NCBI RefSeq assembly: GCF_024198175.1
Contig: NZ_JAJVKV010000017.1
Span: 1 to 64,000 of the forward strand
Reading direction: 5' to 3'
From: Pyxidicoccus xibeiensis
GTDB lineage: Bacteria; Myxococcota; Myxococcia; Myxococcales; Myxococcaceae
DNA: 64,000 nucleotides
Positions 21,212 through 31,700 of the stretch are shown here, in pieces. The translations under genes were made by a program, and so were the position numbers. Each line of letters begins with the position of its first letter. The stretch's first letter is position 1. The notes below the pieces were generated by a model. It did not search any database and was not told the origin of the DNA. It was given only the letters and a program-made list of their open reading frames with translations.

Positions 21212-21787
21212 ATGAAGACGTTCAAGGCCACCATGACCACCGCCGCACTGGCGCTCGCGCTGAGCGCCTGCGACGACCCGCCCCCACCGCCGGCTCCGGC
21301 GGCGAGGCCCGTGGCGGCGGCCCCGGCGGCTCCGGCGGAGGAAGCACCTGCCGCGGCGGCCGAGGTCGCCCAGGCGGCACCGGTGCCGTATGTGTACTCG
21401 TACAACCCGGTGGGCAAGCGGGACCCGTTCCGCAGTCCGGTGGACGAGCTGAACCCCGTGACTCCCGGCCCGGTGGCGTCATGCAGCGAGCCGCTGTGTG
21501 CCTTCGACCTCGACCAGCTCAAGCTGGTGGCGGTCGTGACGGGGGATGCCAACCCCATGGCCATGGTCGAGGACCCCGTGGGGCGAGGCCACATCGTGCG
21601 CCGCAACACCCGCATGGGACGGCAGGGCGGGAAGGTGACGCAGATCCTGCGTGACTCGGTGACGGTGACCGAGGTGTTCTCGGGCAATGGAGAGATCATC
21701 AAGAATCCGGTGACGCTCCAGCTCAAGCCCGATGCAAAGCAGGACCCCGCCTACAACATGATGACGGGCAGGAACTACGGAGAGTAG
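21212..21787 (+). CDS. pilP: pilus lipoprotein PilP
   Basis: A 191-residue inner-membrane lipoprotein linking PilNO to the PilQ secretin. It has a lipobox (ALSAC, Cys at about 20), a Pro/Ala-rich tether (about 22-60), then the PilP domain: YNPVGKRDPFRSP, which binds the PilQ N0 region, and a beta-sandwich from LDQLKLVAVVTGD. Start ATG at 21212. It lies 49 bp after pilO and 58 bp before pilQ. Confidence 0.95.
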   Translation: MKTFKATMTTAALALALSACDDPPPPPAPAARPVAAAPAAPAEEAPAAAAEVAQAAPVPYVYSYNPVGKRDPFRSPVDELNPVTPGPVASCSEPLCAFDLDQLKLVAVVTGDANPMAMVEDPVGRGHIVRRNTRMGRQGGKVTQILRDSVTVTEVFSGNGEIIKNPVTLQLKPDAKQDPAYNMMTGRNYGE

Positions 21788-21845
21788 CGCCCCCTGAAGG
21801 CGCTCCCGCGGGCGGTCGCCCGCTTCCAACTTGTTGAGGGGACGC

Positions 21846-24653
21846 ATGCTCGAGAAGAGCGCTGTGACGAGGGGCAAGTGGATGTTTGCGGCCGCGTGGG
21901 CCGTCATTCTTGTGGGCGCCAGGGTGCAGGGCGCCGAACTGAATACGTTGCGGGACCTGGATGTGTCCCGCACGGGCTCGGGTGCGCAGGTGGTGGTGAC
22001 GGGGACCCGTCCACCCACCTTCACCGTGTTCCGGCTGAGCAGCCCGGAGCGGCTCGTGGTGGACCTCTCGTCGGCGGATGCGACGGGAATCAAGGGCCAC
22101 CATGACGGCTCCGGCCCTGTGTCGGGCGTGGTGGCCTCGCAGTTCTCGGACGAGCGCGCCAGCGTCGGCCGGGTGCTGCTGGCGCTCGACAAGGCCTCCC
22201 AGTACGACGTGCGCGCGGACGGCAACCGCGTGGTCATCTCCGTGGATGGTGGGGCGCAGCCCGCGGCCGCGCCGGCCGAGGCGAAGCGCGCCGAGCCCGC
22301 CGCCGTGAAGCCGGCCCCGGCCGAGGTGGCCGCCGCCACGCCGCAGGCGCCCGCCGTGGCGAAGCCGGTCGAGGCAGCTGCCGTGGCTGCGAAGCCCGCC
22401 GCGCCTGTGACGGTGAAGCCGGCCGCGGTGGTGGCCGAGGCTCCCCGTGCGGTCGAGAAGACCGAGGCGCCCGCCGCGAAGCAGGCCCTGCCGGAGAACG
22501 TGGTCGCCGCCGAGGCCGACGAGCGCGAGGTGGCGCACCCGGCCCAGCGCATCACCGGCCTGAGCTTCGCCGACGACACGCTGCGCATCCGCGCGGACGG
22601 CGACATCGCCCGCTACGAGGTGCTGGAGCTGGCGGACCCGCCGCGGCTCGCGGTGGACCTGTATGGCGTGGGCCTGACGGCCCGGGCGCCGCGCGTGAGC
22701 TCCGGGGCGCTGAAGGAAGTGCGCGTGGGCGCCCACGCGGACAAGGTGCGCCTGGTGCTGGACGTGCGCGGGCAGATGCCGGCGTACCGCGTGGACCGGG
22801 CCGCTCGCGGCCTGGAGGTGGTGCTGGCCGGGGCGGTGGCCCGCAAGGCGGCGCCGAAGCCGGAGCCCACCGAGGTCGTGGCCTCCATCGCCGAGGTCGC
22901 GCCCATGCGCCCGGTGCCCGAGCCGTCCGCGTCGCCGGCGCCCGTCACGGCGTCGCTCGTGGAGGTGAAGGACCTGACCTTCGAGGAGAGCGGGGCGGGT
23001 GGTCGCGTGGTGCTGAAGCTGTCTGGCACGGCCGGGTGGAAGGTGGAGCGGCCGGACCCGCGCAGCGCGGTGCTGACGCTGGACAATGCGCGCCTGCCGA
23101 AGAAGCTCGAGCGCAGCCTGGACACCAGCGCCCTGGAGACGCCGGTGAAGATGATCAGCGCCTTCAGCGTGCCCGGTGAGGGCCGCAAGGTGCGCGTGGT
23201 GGTGGCCGCCGACGGCGCCATCGAGGAGAAGGTGACGCAGAACGGGGGCACGCTGTCCTGGCGCCTGGACGTGCAGGGCGTGAAGACGGACCAGGTCGCC
23301 GTGGCCCAGCGCACCGCCGGCTTCACCGCCGAGGCGCCCTCCTACGCCGCCGAGGGCGCGCCGCAGCAGGCCCGCTACCGCGGCAAGCGCGTCTCCTTCG
23401 AGTTCAAGGACATCGACATCCAGAACCTGCTGCGCGTCATCGCGGAGATCTCCAAGCGCAACGTGGTGCTCGCGGACGACGTGACGGGCCGGGTGACCAT
23501 CCGCCTGCGCAACGTGCCCTGGGACCAGGCGCTGGACCTCATCCTGCGCACCAAGCAGCTGGGCAAGGAGGAGTTCGGCAACATCATCCGCATCGCCCCG
23601 CTGAAGACGCTGGAAGAGGAGGCGCGGCTGCGCCAGGAGCGCAAGAAGTCGCTCCAGCAGCAGGAGGACCTGCTGGTCAACCTCATCCCGGTCAACTACG
23701 CGGTGGCCGCGGACATGTCGGCGCGGGTGAAGGACGTGCTGAGCGAGCGTGGCACCGTGACGGTGGATACGCGCACCAACGTCCTCATCGTCAAGGATGT
23801 GCGCTCCAACACGGAGAAGGCCCGGGCGCTGGTGCGGAGCCTGGACACCCAGACGCCGCAGGTGCTCATCGAGAGCCGCATCGTGGAGGCCAACACCACC
23901 TTCAGCCGTTCCCTCGGCGTGCAGTGGGGCGGCCAGGCTCGGGCGACGTCCGCCACCGGCAATCCCACCGGCCTCATCTTCCCCAACGACGTCGGCGTCA
24001 CCGGCGGTGTCGCCGGGGTTGCCAATGGCATGCCGGAAATTCCGAACTTCGCGGTGAACCTGCCGGCCTCCGTGGGTGAGGGCGCGGGTGGTGCCCTGGG
24101 CTTCGTGTTCGGCTCTGCGGGAGGGGCCCTGCAGCTCAACCTGCGGCTGTCCGCGGCGGAGAACGAGGGCTCGGTGAAGACCATCTCCGCGCCCAAGGTG
24201 ACCACGCTGGACAACAACACCGCCCGCATCAGCCAGGGCGTGTCCATTCCGTTCAGCCAGGTGTCCGCCCAGGGTGTGAACACCACCTTCGTCGAGGCCC
24301 GCCTGTCGCTGGAGGTGACGCCGCACATCACCCAGGACGGCAGCATCCTCATGTCCATCAACGCCTCCAACAACCAGCCGGATCCGGCCAGCACGGGCGC
24401 CAACGGGCAGCCCTCCATCCAGCGCAAGGAGGCCGTCACGCAGGTGCTGGTGAAGGACGGAGACACCACCGTCATCGGCGGCATCTACGTGCGCCGCGGC
24501 AGCACCTCCACTGCGCGAGTGCCGTTCTTGTCGAGCATTCCGGTGCTGGGCCTGCTCTTCAAGAACCAAACGGAGCGCGATGACCGGCAGGAGCTGCTCA
24601 TCTTCATCACGCCCCGCATCCTCAACCGGCAGACCATCGCGCAGAGCCTGTAG
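21846..24653 (+). CDS. pilQ: type IV pilus secretin PilQ
   Basis: A 935-residue outer-membrane channel. A signal peptide (about 1-30) is followed by an AMIN domain (about 31-80), a long Ala/Pro/Lys region (135-215), a second AMIN (from about 234) and a third (from about 372), then the STN/N0 domain beginning VSFEFKDIDIQNLLR (about 515). An N1 domain precedes the secretin core (ISAPKVTTLDNNTARISQG; VPFLSSIPVLGLLFKN). AMIN domains bind peptidoglycan and mediate septal targeting. GAGGGG precedes ATG 21846, chosen over an upstream TTG. Three AMIN domains match M. xanthus PilQ as I remember it. Confidence 0.97.
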   Translation: MLEKSAVTRGKWMFAAAWAVILVGARVQGAELNTLRDLDVSRTGSGAQVVVTGTRPPTFTVFRLSSPERLVVDLSSADATGIKGHHDGSGPVSGVVASQFSDERASVGRVLLALDKASQYDVRADGNRVVISVDGGAQPAAAPAEAKRAEPAAVKPAPAEVAAATPQAPAVAKPVEAAAVAAKPAAPVTVKPAAVVAEAPRAVEKTEAPAAKQALPENVVAAEADEREVAHPAQRITGLSFADDTLRIRADGDIARYEVLELADPPRLAVDLYGVGLTARAPRVSSGALKEVRVGAHADKVRLVLDVRGQMPAYRVDRAARGLEVVLAGAVARKAAPKPEPTEVVASIAEVAPMRPVPEPSASPAPVTASLVEVKDLTFEESGAGGRVVLKLSGTAGWKVERPDPRSAVLTLDNARLPKKLERSLDTSALETPVKMISAFSVPGEGRKVRVVVAADGAIEEKVTQNGGTLSWRLDVQGVKTDQVAVAQRTAGFTAEAPSYAAEGAPQQARYRGKRVSFEFKDIDIQNLLRVIAEISKRNVVLADDVTGRVTIRLRNVPWDQALDLILRTKQLGKEEFGNIIRIAPLKTLEEEARLRQERKKSLQQQEDLLVNLIPVNYAVAADMSARVKDVLSERGTVTVDTRTNVLIVKDVRSNTEKARALVRSLDTQTPQVLIESRIVEANTTFSRSLGVQWGGQARATSATGNPTGLIFPNDVGVTGGVAGVANGMPEIPNFAVNLPASVGEGAGGALGFVFGSAGGALQLNLRLSAAENEGSVKTISAPKVTTLDNNTARISQGVSIPFSQVSAQGVNTTFVEARLSLEVTPHITQDGSILMSINASNNQPDPASTGANGQPSIQRKEAVTQVLVKDGDTTVIGGIYVRRGSTSTARVPFLSSIPVLGLLFKNQTERDDRQELLIFITPRILNRQTIAQSL

Positions 24654-24689
24654 TCCCTCGCGCGGCCCTTCCAGGAAAGTGTTCGCCTT

Positions 24690-25364
24690 ATGAAGATGAA
24701 TCACTTCGTCATCCCGGCCCTCATGATGCTCGGACTGACCACGGCCTGCGTCGAAAGCACCCCCATCCTCCAGCTGAAAGGCGGGGCGCCGCAGAACGAC
24801 GACTGCAGCTTCCCCAATACCGCCGAGGTCTCGCAGTTGCGTGGCTCCGTCAACCTGGGCTTCGTCGGGGGATATCCCCTGGTCTTCGGCGTCACCTCGA
24901 ACGTGATCACCACGGCCATCGAGGTCAGCGAAGAGCCGGTGCTGGGGGACCCGGACCTCAACACCATCTACATCACCGACCTGGTGCTGAGTTACAGGAC
25001 CAATCCGGAGTTCGAGAACTTCCCCCAGCCCCGCGGCCCCGTCCCCCTCCACGGAACGATTGAACAAGACGGACAGCTGCTGCTCAACCTGCTCACGGCC
25101 GAGGCGGTCGACTTCCTGGATGACCGGGCGGGTGCGGGCGGTATCGAGGTCCTGGTCACCATGCACCTGCGCGGGAAGCGCGCGTCGGGCGACGAGGTGG
25201 AGTCCAACGAAATCACCTATCCCATCACCGTGACGAACGTGCCCTACCTGGACGTGCAGGCGGCACTGTGCCCGGGCCAGGTGTTCGAGCCACGGACCGA
25301 TTCCTGCGACCAGCGCGGGCTGAACGGCAGCTACCCCGCGTGCGAAGACCCTCCGGCTCCCTGA
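24690..25364 (+). CDS. lipoprotein immediately downstream of pilQ
   Basis: A 224-residue predicted lipoprotein: signal peptide MKMNHFVIPALMMLGLTTAC with Cys at 20. The mature domain is predicted mainly beta (VNLGFVGGYPLVFGVTSNVI, LLLNLLTAEAVDFL, YPITVTNVPYLDVQ). Four cysteines besides the lipid Cys could make two disulfides. AGGAAAG precedes the ATG. It begins 36 bp after pilQ with no terminator seen, so it is probably co-transcribed with pilM-Q. I do not recognise a family. Its place suggests an outer-membrane accessory of the pilus, but no motif shows this. Confidence 0.8.
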   Translation: MKMNHFVIPALMMLGLTTACVESTPILQLKGGAPQNDDCSFPNTAEVSQLRGSVNLGFVGGYPLVFGVTSNVITTAIEVSEEPVLGDPDLNTIYITDLVLSYRTNPEFENFPQPRGPVPLHGTIEQDGQLLLNLLTAEAVDFLDDRAGAGGIEVLVTMHLRGKRASGDEVESNEITYPITVTNVPYLDVQAALCPGQVFEPRTDSCDQRGLNGSYPACEDPPAP

Positions 25365-25412
25365 GCCGTCACGCTTGACCGGGCGCCGTCCGCCACCTAG
25401 GAACGCAGACCT

Positions 25413-25775
25413 ATGTCCTTCCGCACGCACCTCGAGTCGGTGGTCAACCAGGTGGACGGAGCCCTCGCCTGCAGCGTGATGGGCTTCGACGGCATCTCGG
25501 TGGACACCTTCCAGCGCGACGAGGCCGCCGAGCTGGACCTGGGTGGCGCCTGGGTGGAATACGCCAACCTCCTCACCCAGCTCCGTCACGCCGCGGAGGT
25601 CCTCAAGACGGGCTCGGTGAGCGAGGTCAGCGTCAACAGCGAGAAGGTGCTGACCCTGATGCGGCTGGTGTCGCCGGAGTACTTCCTGGTGCTCGCCCTG
25701 CGCGCGGACGGCAACTTCGGCAAGGGCCGCTATGTGCTGCGCGTGACGGCCCCCAAGGTGCGCGCCGAGCTGTAG
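25413..25775 (+). CDS. Roadblock/LC7 domain protein
   Basis: A 120-residue single-domain protein with the Roadblock/LC7 pattern: N-terminal helix FRTHLESVVNQVDGALACSV, beta strand VMGFDGISVDTF, a central amphipathic helix ending LTQLRHAAEVL, and a C-terminal EYFLVLALRADGNFGKGRYVLR. This fold includes MglB, the GTPase-activating protein for the polarity GTPase MglA, and many partners of small GTPases. AGGA precedes ATG 25413. It lies between the pilus locus and efp, 3 kb before SgmX, which binds MglA in M. xanthus. Whether it acts on MglA is unknown. Confidence 0.82.
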   Translation: MSFRTHLESVVNQVDGALACSVMGFDGISVDTFQRDEAAELDLGGAWVEYANLLTQLRHAAEVLKTGSVSEVSVNSEKVLTLMRLVSPEYFLVLALRADGNFGKGRYVLRVTAPKVRAEL

Positions 25776-25826
25776 CCGCGCGCCCTGTACGGCAGTCATC
25801 CAGCCGACGCACGGCGCCGCGCCTTT

Positions 25827-25845
25827 CCCCTTCCCATGGAAGGGG
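25827..25845. terminator. hairpin between the Roadblock gene and efp
   Basis: CCCCTTCC and GGAAGGGG form a perfect 8-bp stem with a CAT loop, 52 bases after the Roadblock gene stop. No U-run follows. It may end the upstream transcript or slow it. Confidence 0.45.
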
Positions 25846-25879
25846 GGCATGGGCTACACACCCCCGACTTTTCAAGCTT

Positions 25880-25891
25880 TCGAAGCTTCGA
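25880..25891. repeat. 12-bp perfect palindrome upstream of efp
   Basis: TCGAAGCTTCGA lies 20 bases before the efp start in an unusually AT-rich patch. It could be part of a promoter or a regulator site; no known consensus is recognised. Confidence 0.35.
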
Positions 25892-25911
25892 GTGTGAAGG
25901 AGTCGGTTCCC

Positions 25912-26490
25912 ATGGCCGGGTTCGTCGATACGTCCGAGTTCCGCAACGGTCTCAAGATCGAAATCGATGGTGAGCCGTTCATCATCGAATATTTCCAGCA
26001 CGTGAAGCCCGGCAAGGGCTCCGCCTTCGTGCGCACGAAGATTCGCAGCCTCCTGAGCGGGCGCGTCCTGGAGCCCACCCTCAAGTCCGGCGACAAGGTG
26101 GGCGTGCCGGACATCGAGGAGAAGGACATGCAGTTCCTGTATGTCCAGGGCGAAGACTTCTACTTCATGGACACCCGCAACTACGAGCAGACCTTCCTCG
26201 GTGAGAAGGTGCTCGGAGAGGCGAAGAACTTCCTGAAGGAGAACATCACCGTCTCGGTGGTCTTCTGGAACGGCAAGGCCATTGCCGTGAACATGCCCAA
26301 CTCGGTCGACCTGAAGGTCACCGAGTGCGACCCGGGCGTGCGTGGCGACACCGTGTCCGGCGCGCTCAAGCCCGCCAAGCTGGAGACGGGCTACACCGTC
26401 AACGTCCCGCTCTTCATCAACGAGGGCGACGTGCTCAAGATCGACACGCGTGACGGCAAGTACCTGACGCGCGTGGCCACGGCGGGCTAG
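25912..26490 (+). CDS. efp: elongation factor P
   Basis: A 192-residue translation factor that relieves ribosome stalling at polyproline stretches. It has the three OB-like domains, the conserved loop [10 protein letters not shown] containing the lysine that is modified in many bacteria, and the C-terminal signature [23 protein letters not shown] precedes ATG 25912; longer in-frame starts lack conservation. Polyproline is common in proteins of this window (TonB-like protein, PEGA protein, SgmX linker), so the factor is likely busy here. Confidence 0.97.
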   Translation: MAGFVDTSEFRNGLKIEIDGEPFIIEYFQHVKPGKGSAFVRTKIRSLLSGRVLEPTLKSGDKVGVPDIEEKDMQFLYVQGEDFYFMDTRNYEQTFLGEKVLGEAKNFLKENITVSVVFWNGKAIAVNMPNSVDLKVTECDPGVRGDTVSGALKPAKLETGYTVNVPLFINEGDVLKIDTRDGKYLTRVATAG

Positions 26491-26522
26491 CTCCGGCGAC
26501 TCCGGACGGAGGGGACGCGAGA

Positions 26523-27116
26523 ATGGCAACGAAGCGCAAGTCGACCCGGGCGGCAGGGCCCGCGAATCCACCGGCAGCCGCCGGTGGCGGGCGCGACGCG
26601 AGCAACACGTCGCTGGACGTGGATGCCCTGCGGCAGATTGTGGAGATCCTCGAGGCCTCGGACGTGACGAGGCTGGTGTGGAAGCGCGGTGAGGAGAAGC
26701 TCTTCATCCGCCGCGGCCACGGCCCGGAGACGACCATCGTCCACCACGCGGCGCCGGCCCCGGTGTCCACGGGCCCGGGCGTCGAGTACTCCACCCCGCC
26801 GGCCCCCCGGGCCGCCGCGGCCGCTCCGGCTCCCGCCGCGGCGCCGGCGGCTCCCGCGCCCGCGGCGGAGAAGCCCGGCCACCAGGTCACCAGCCCCTTC
26901 GTGGGCACCTTCTACCGGACCCCCGCGCCGGACCAGCCTGCCTTCGTCGACGTGGGCTCGGTGGTGAAGAAGGGCCAGGTGCTCTGCATCATCGAAGCGA
27001 TGAAGCTGATGAACGAAATCGAGTCCGAGGTGTCCGGCCGCGTGGCGGAGATCCTCGTGGAGAATGGCCGCCCGGTGGAGTTCGGCCAGGCGCTGTTCCG
27101 CATCGAGCCGGCCTGA
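26523..27116 (+). CDS. accB: biotin carboxyl carrier protein of acetyl-CoA carboxylase
   Basis: A 197-residue carrier. The N-terminal region (about 30-70) is the docking segment [21 protein letters not shown] long Ala/Pro linker (about 85-120) leads to the biotinyl domain, with biotin lysine in [10 protein letters not shown] (Lys160 or so). GGAGGGG precedes the start. It lies 32 bp after efp and 70 bp before accC. The efp-accB-accC order is common in bacteria. Confidence 0.97.
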   Translation: MATKRKSTRAAGPANPPAAAGGGRDASNTSLDVDALRQIVEILEASDVTRLVWKRGEEKLFIRRGHGPETTIVHHAAPAPVSTGPGVEYSTPPAPRAAAAAPAPAAAPAAPAPAAEKPGHQVTSPFVGTFYRTPAPDQPAFVDVGSVVKKGQVLCIIEAMKLMNEIESEVSGRVAEILVENGRPVEFGQALFRIEPA

Positions 27117-27186
27117 CGGACTGCCCGCGCCGCCTGCCCCCGCGGGCGGCGCGTCGTCCTTCAAGGCCCCTGACGGAGAACCCCCC

Positions 27187-28572
27187 GTGTTCAAGAAGGT
27201 GCTGATCGCCAACCGCGGGGAGATTGCCCTGCGGGTCATCCGCGCCTGCCGCGAGCTGGGCATCGCCACCGTGGCGGTGCACTCCACGGCGGACGCCAAC
27301 GCGCTCCACGTGCGCTTCGCGGACGAGGCGGTCTGCATCGGCCCGCCTTCGTCCAAGGAGAGCTACCTCAACATCCCGCAGCTCCTGTCCGCGGCCGAAA
27401 TCACCCGCGCGGACGCCATCCACCCCGGCTACGGCTTCCTGTCGGAGAACGCCGAGTTCGCGGAGGTGTGCGAGAACTGCAAGATTCGCTTCATCGGCCC
27501 GCGGCCGGAGATGCTGCGGCTGATGGGCAACAAGGTGCGCGCCCGCGCGGCGGCGCGTGAGGCGGGCCTGCCGCTCTTGCCCGGCAGCCCGGGCACGGTG
27601 AAGGACCCGCGCGAGGCCGAGGTCTACGCCCGGGAGATTGGCTTCCCGGTCATCCTCAAGGCAGCCGCGGGGGGTGGCGGCAAGGGCATGAAGATCGTCC
27701 GCGAGCCGGGCGCGCTGGCCCAGGCGTTCTCCACCGCGCAGGCGGAGGCCGTGGCGTCGTTCGCCAACGGAGACCTCTACATCGAGCGGTACGTGGAGAA
27801 GCCGCGCCACATCGAAATCCAGATTGTGGCGGACGAGCACGGCAACATCATCCACCTCAACGAGCGCGAGTGCTCGGTGCAGCGCCGGCACCAGAAGCTC
27901 ATTGAAGAGAGCCCGTCCCCCGCGCTCACGCCGGAGCTGCGCCAGCGCATGGGCGAGGTGTCCGTGCAGGCCATGAGGAAGCTCGCCTACAACAACGTGG
28001 GCACCATCGAGTACCTCCTGGACGAGCGCGGCGAGTTCTACTTCATGGAGATGAACACGCGCATCCAGGTGGAGCACCCGGTGACGGAGCTCGTCACGGG
28101 CATCGACCTGGTGCGCGAGCAGATCCGCATGGCCTACGGCCACCCCCTGCGCTTCAAGCAGGAGGACATCCAGATTCGCGGCCACGCCATTGAATGCCGC
28201 GTGAATGCCGAGGACCCGATTACGTTCGCCCCCTGGCCGGGGAAGATTACCGGCTACAGCGTGCCGGGCGGCTACGGCGTGCGGGTGGACTCGGCGGCCT
28301 ACGAGAACTACACGGTGCTGCCGTACTACGACAGCCTGCTGGCCAAGCTCATCGTCCATGCGGAGGACCGGGCCACGGCCATCCGCCGCATGCAGCGCGC
28401 CCTGGGCGAGTACGTGGTGGAGGGCATCCGCACCAACATCCCGTTCCACCGGGCCGCACTGGCGGAGGAGTCCTTCCAGGAAGGCCAGTACGACACCCGC
28501 TTCGTGGAGCGCCTGCTGGCGAGCGAGACGGGCACCCGCCGCTTGAAGAAGGCCGTCGAAGAGACGCCTTAG
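27187..28572 (+). CDS. accC: biotin carboxylase subunit of acetyl-CoA carboxylase
   Basis: A 461-residue ATP-grasp enzyme that carboxylates biotin on AccB with bicarbonate and ATP, the first step of fatty-acid synthesis. N-terminal [23 protein letters not shown]-binding loop [13 protein letters not shown], and the catalytic region [14 protein letters not shown] are intact. A GTG start at 27187 follows GGAGAA; the open frame continues upstream but is not conserved. The carboxyltransferase genes accA and accD are not in the window. Confidence 0.97.
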   Translation: MFKKVLIANRGEIALRVIRACRELGIATVAVHSTADANALHVRFADEAVCIGPPSSKESYLNIPQLLSAAEITRADAIHPGYGFLSENAEFAEVCENCKIRFIGPRPEMLRLMGNKVRARAAAREAGLPLLPGSPGTVKDPREAEVYAREIGFPVILKAAAGGGGKGMKIVREPGALAQAFSTAQAEAVASFANGDLYIERYVEKPRHIEIQIVADEHGNIIHLNERECSVQRRHQKLIEESPSPALTPELRQRMGEVSVQAMRKLAYNNVGTIEYLLDERGEFYFMEMNTRIQVEHPVTELVTGIDLVREQIRMAYGHPLRFKQEDIQIRGHAIECRVNAEDPITFAPWPGKITGYSVPGGYGVRVDSAAYENYTVLPYYDSLLAKLIVHAEDRATAIRRMQRALGEYVVEGIRTNIPFHRAALAEESFQEGQYDTRFVERLLASETGTRRLKKAVEETP

Positions 28573-28657
28573 CGCACGTCCACCTACCGTGGGCCTCCCG
28601 CCTGTCGGGCGGCCACGCGAGCAGGTGATCTGGCCCCGGGGGGAGCCGGGCTGTTTC

Positions 28658-28687
28658 TTGACCCGCGTCGGAGGATTCCGTTAGCCT
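28658..28687 (+). promoter_or_regulatory. putative promoter for sgmX
   Basis: TTGACC (28658-28663) followed after 18 bases by TAGCCT (28682-28687), in the 190-bp gap after accC. A start near 28694 would give a leader of about 68 nt. Prediction only. Confidence 0.4.
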
Positions 28688-28761
28688 CCAAGTTCCCCCT
28701 TGCAGAGGATAGAAACCCGCGAAGTTCAAGGGATTTCTGCCTGCCGGAAGCCCACCGCTCG

Positions 28762-31700
28762 ATGGACAAGAACAAGATCATCGAAGGTGCCGCGAAGCTC
28801 GTCGCGAAGGGCGCCTACGACAAGGCCATCAAGGAGTACCAGAAGGTCCTGGAGGTCGACCCGAAGGACATCCGGGTGCTCCAGAAGATGGGGGAGCTGT
28901 ACCAGAAGAAGAACGACAACGCCCAGGCGGCGCACTTCTTCACCAAGGTCGCGGAGAGCTACTCCTCGGACGGCTTCTTCCTGAAGGCCGTCGCCCTCTA
29001 CAAGCAGGTCCTCAAGCTCAACCCGAACCTGCTGGAGGTGAACCTCAAGCTGGCGGAGCTCCACCAGCAGCTCGGGCTGATGTCCGAGGCGATGGCGTAC
29101 TTCCAGATTGTCGCCAACCACTACGACAAGGCCGGCGACACCAAGGCGTCGCTCGATACCTTGAAGAAGATGGTGGATCTCGACCCGGAGAACGTGGCGT
29201 CGAAGATCAAGCTGGCGGAGCTGTACGCGCGGGAGAACATGACGCGCGAGGCCGCGCAGGAGTTCAAGCGCGCCGCCGAGTACCTCAAGCGCAACGCCCG
29301 CGCGGACGACTGGCTGCGCGTCGCCGAGCGCCTGTCCTCGCTGGAGCCGGAGAACCTGCCGCTGGCCAAGGAGCTGGCCACCTCCTACCTGCAGCGCGGC
29401 GACCAGAAGCGCGCGCTGGCGAAGCTGCAGGTGTGCTTCAAGGCGGACGGCCGGGACGTGGAGACGCTCACGCTGCTGGCCCAGGCGTTCCAGGGGCTGG
29501 GGCAGACCTCCAAGACGGTGTCCGTCTACAAGGAGCTGGCGAAGATCCACCAGGAGCGCGGCCGCGTCACCGAGTCCGAGGCCGTCTGGACGCAGATTGA
29601 AGTGCTGGACCCGCAGGACCCGGACCTGATGGCGCGCCGTGCGCCCGTCGCGGCTCCGGCGCCCATGCCGGCCCAGGCCGCGCCGCAGCCCGCTCAGGCG
29701 CCCCAGCCCCGCGCCGCGGCCCCGCAGCCCGCTCAGGCGCCCGCGCCGGTGCAGCCGCCTCCGCCCCAGCCCCAGGGCGGCATGGGCCGCGAGCAGCTCT
29801 CGAAGCTGCTCACGGAGACGGACGTCTACGTGAAGTACGGGCTCCACGACAAGGCGCTGGAGCACCTGCGCAAGGTCTTCTCCGTGGACCCGGAGAACCT
29901 GGATGCGCACGAGAAGGCGTATCAAATCTACGTCGCGTCCGGGAACGCGGCCCAGGCGTCCGAGCAGCTGCTGAACGTGCTGCGGCTGTGCACGCGGGCG
30001 GCGGACTCGGTGCGCGCGCAGCCGTACCTGGCCACCATCCTCCAGGAGAACCCGGCGCACCCGGAGGTGCCCGCGTTCCTGTCGGTGCTGCGCACGGACG
30101 GCCCGGTGGCGGTGGCGCCCACGGCGGCCGTGGTGGAGTCGGTGGGCGAGGACGCCATCCTGGTGGACTCCAGCGACGACGAGATTCTCGTCGCGCCTCC
30201 CCCGGAAGACGCGCTGCTGCACCCGCCGGGGGACGAGCTGGCGTTGACCACGCTGCCCTCGGGGGACTCGGACGAGGTCATCGAGGAGGACGGGGACGAC
30301 TCCACCGTCGTCAGCGAGGAGTCGCTCGTCGGCGAGCCGCTCTCCGGTGAGAGCATCGTCTACGAGTCGCCCTCGCCGGAAGACCTGGCGGCGGAGGCGG
30401 CGGACGAGACGCTGGTGGCCGAGGACGAAGGGCTGGTGCTCGCGGACGAGCCCGGCCTGGAGCAGGTGGAGGACGAGCCGCTCGTGTCGTCCGACGACGA
30501 CGACGAGGCCACGTCGGCGTGGTCGCTGGAGGACGAGACGCTTTCGGGCGAGGCCACGGCCACGTCCATGGATGCGCTGGCGCTCGGCGACGACGACGAC
30601 CCGCCGCCCACCATGATTCGCGCGCCCACGCGGGCGCTGCTGCAGGAGGCCGCGCCGGACACCCGGCAGCTTCCCGCGCTCCAGGAAGAGGCCGAGCTGG
30701 AGCTGGAAGACGTGCCCACGCGCGTGGGCATCGCTCCGCTGGACGCGTCCATGCTGGAGCAGGACGAGGCCGAGTTCACCGCGCTGGGCGACGAGGAGCA
30801 GGAGGAGCCCACCGCGTCGCACGCCGTCGTCGCGCCCCTGGACGACGAGCCCGTCTACGAGGAGCCCGAGCCGGAAGTGTCCCAGGTGGAGGACGCCGAT
30901 GAGGCGCCCTACGCCGAGGCCGAGGCCGTGTCCGATGTGGAGCCCAGCGACGAGCCCGGCGAGGAGCCGGCGGCGGAGGAGTGCGACGAGGCGTCCTTCT
31001 TCCTCGACCAGGGGCTGCTGGAAGAGGCGCGGGAGATTCTCGAGACGGTGATGATTGCCTTCCCGGGCCACGTGCGCGCCGGGGAGCTGATGGCGCGGCT
31101 GGAGGCGCTCGAGGCCGGCGGTGGCGCGGAGCAGGCGGAGGCGCCCGCGGAGCCGCTGTACGTGCCGGCCGTGCAGCCCGTGCTGGAGGCGGAGCAGGAG
31201 CCCACGGGCGAGCGCGACGCGTTCGACCTGGCGGCGGAGCTGGCCGGGGAAATCGACAACCTGGGCGACGACTCCGCATCGGCGCCGCCGGCCGAGGAGG
31301 ACTTCCAGTACTCGGTGGAGGAGGTCTTCTCCGAGTTCAAGAAGGGCCTGGCCAAGGTGGTGAAGCCGGAGGACGTGGACACGCACTACGACCTGGGCAT
31401 CGCCTACAAGGAAATGGGCCTGCTGGACGACGCGCTCCACGAGTTCGACGTGGCCCGCCAGGGCTGCGTGGGCACCAAGCGCGAGCTCGACTGCATCACC
31501 ATGATGGGCATGCTGCAGCTGCTGCGCGGTGATGCGCTGGCGGCCGTCGAGGTCTTCCGCGAGGGGCTCACCAACGCATACGTCGCGGGCGAGCCGGCCA
31601 AGGCGCTCGGCTTCGAGCTGGCGACGGCGTACGAGGCGGCGGGAGAGCCGGGCAAGGCGCTCTACCACTACCAGCGCGTGGCCGCGCTGGACGGGAAGTA

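Noticed and set aside
25375-25403. Promoter TTGACC-N17-TAGGAA for the Roadblock gene
   Set aside because: The TAGGAA overlaps the AGGA ribosome site of ATG 25413 and would leave almost no leader; the gene is probably transcribed from pilQ or further upstream.
21723-25850. Very long minus-strand open frame opposite pilP-pilQ
   Set aside because: It lies against well-supported pilus genes and its composition (His/Arg/Gly/Val-rich, no motifs) is that of a GC-rich shadow frame.
26523-28572. accB/accC as a pyruvate or propionyl carboxylase pair
   Set aside because: The carrier is a separate short protein with [10 protein letters not shown] and the biotin carboxylase is a 461-residue single subunit beside efp, the usual acetyl-CoA carboxylase arrangement.
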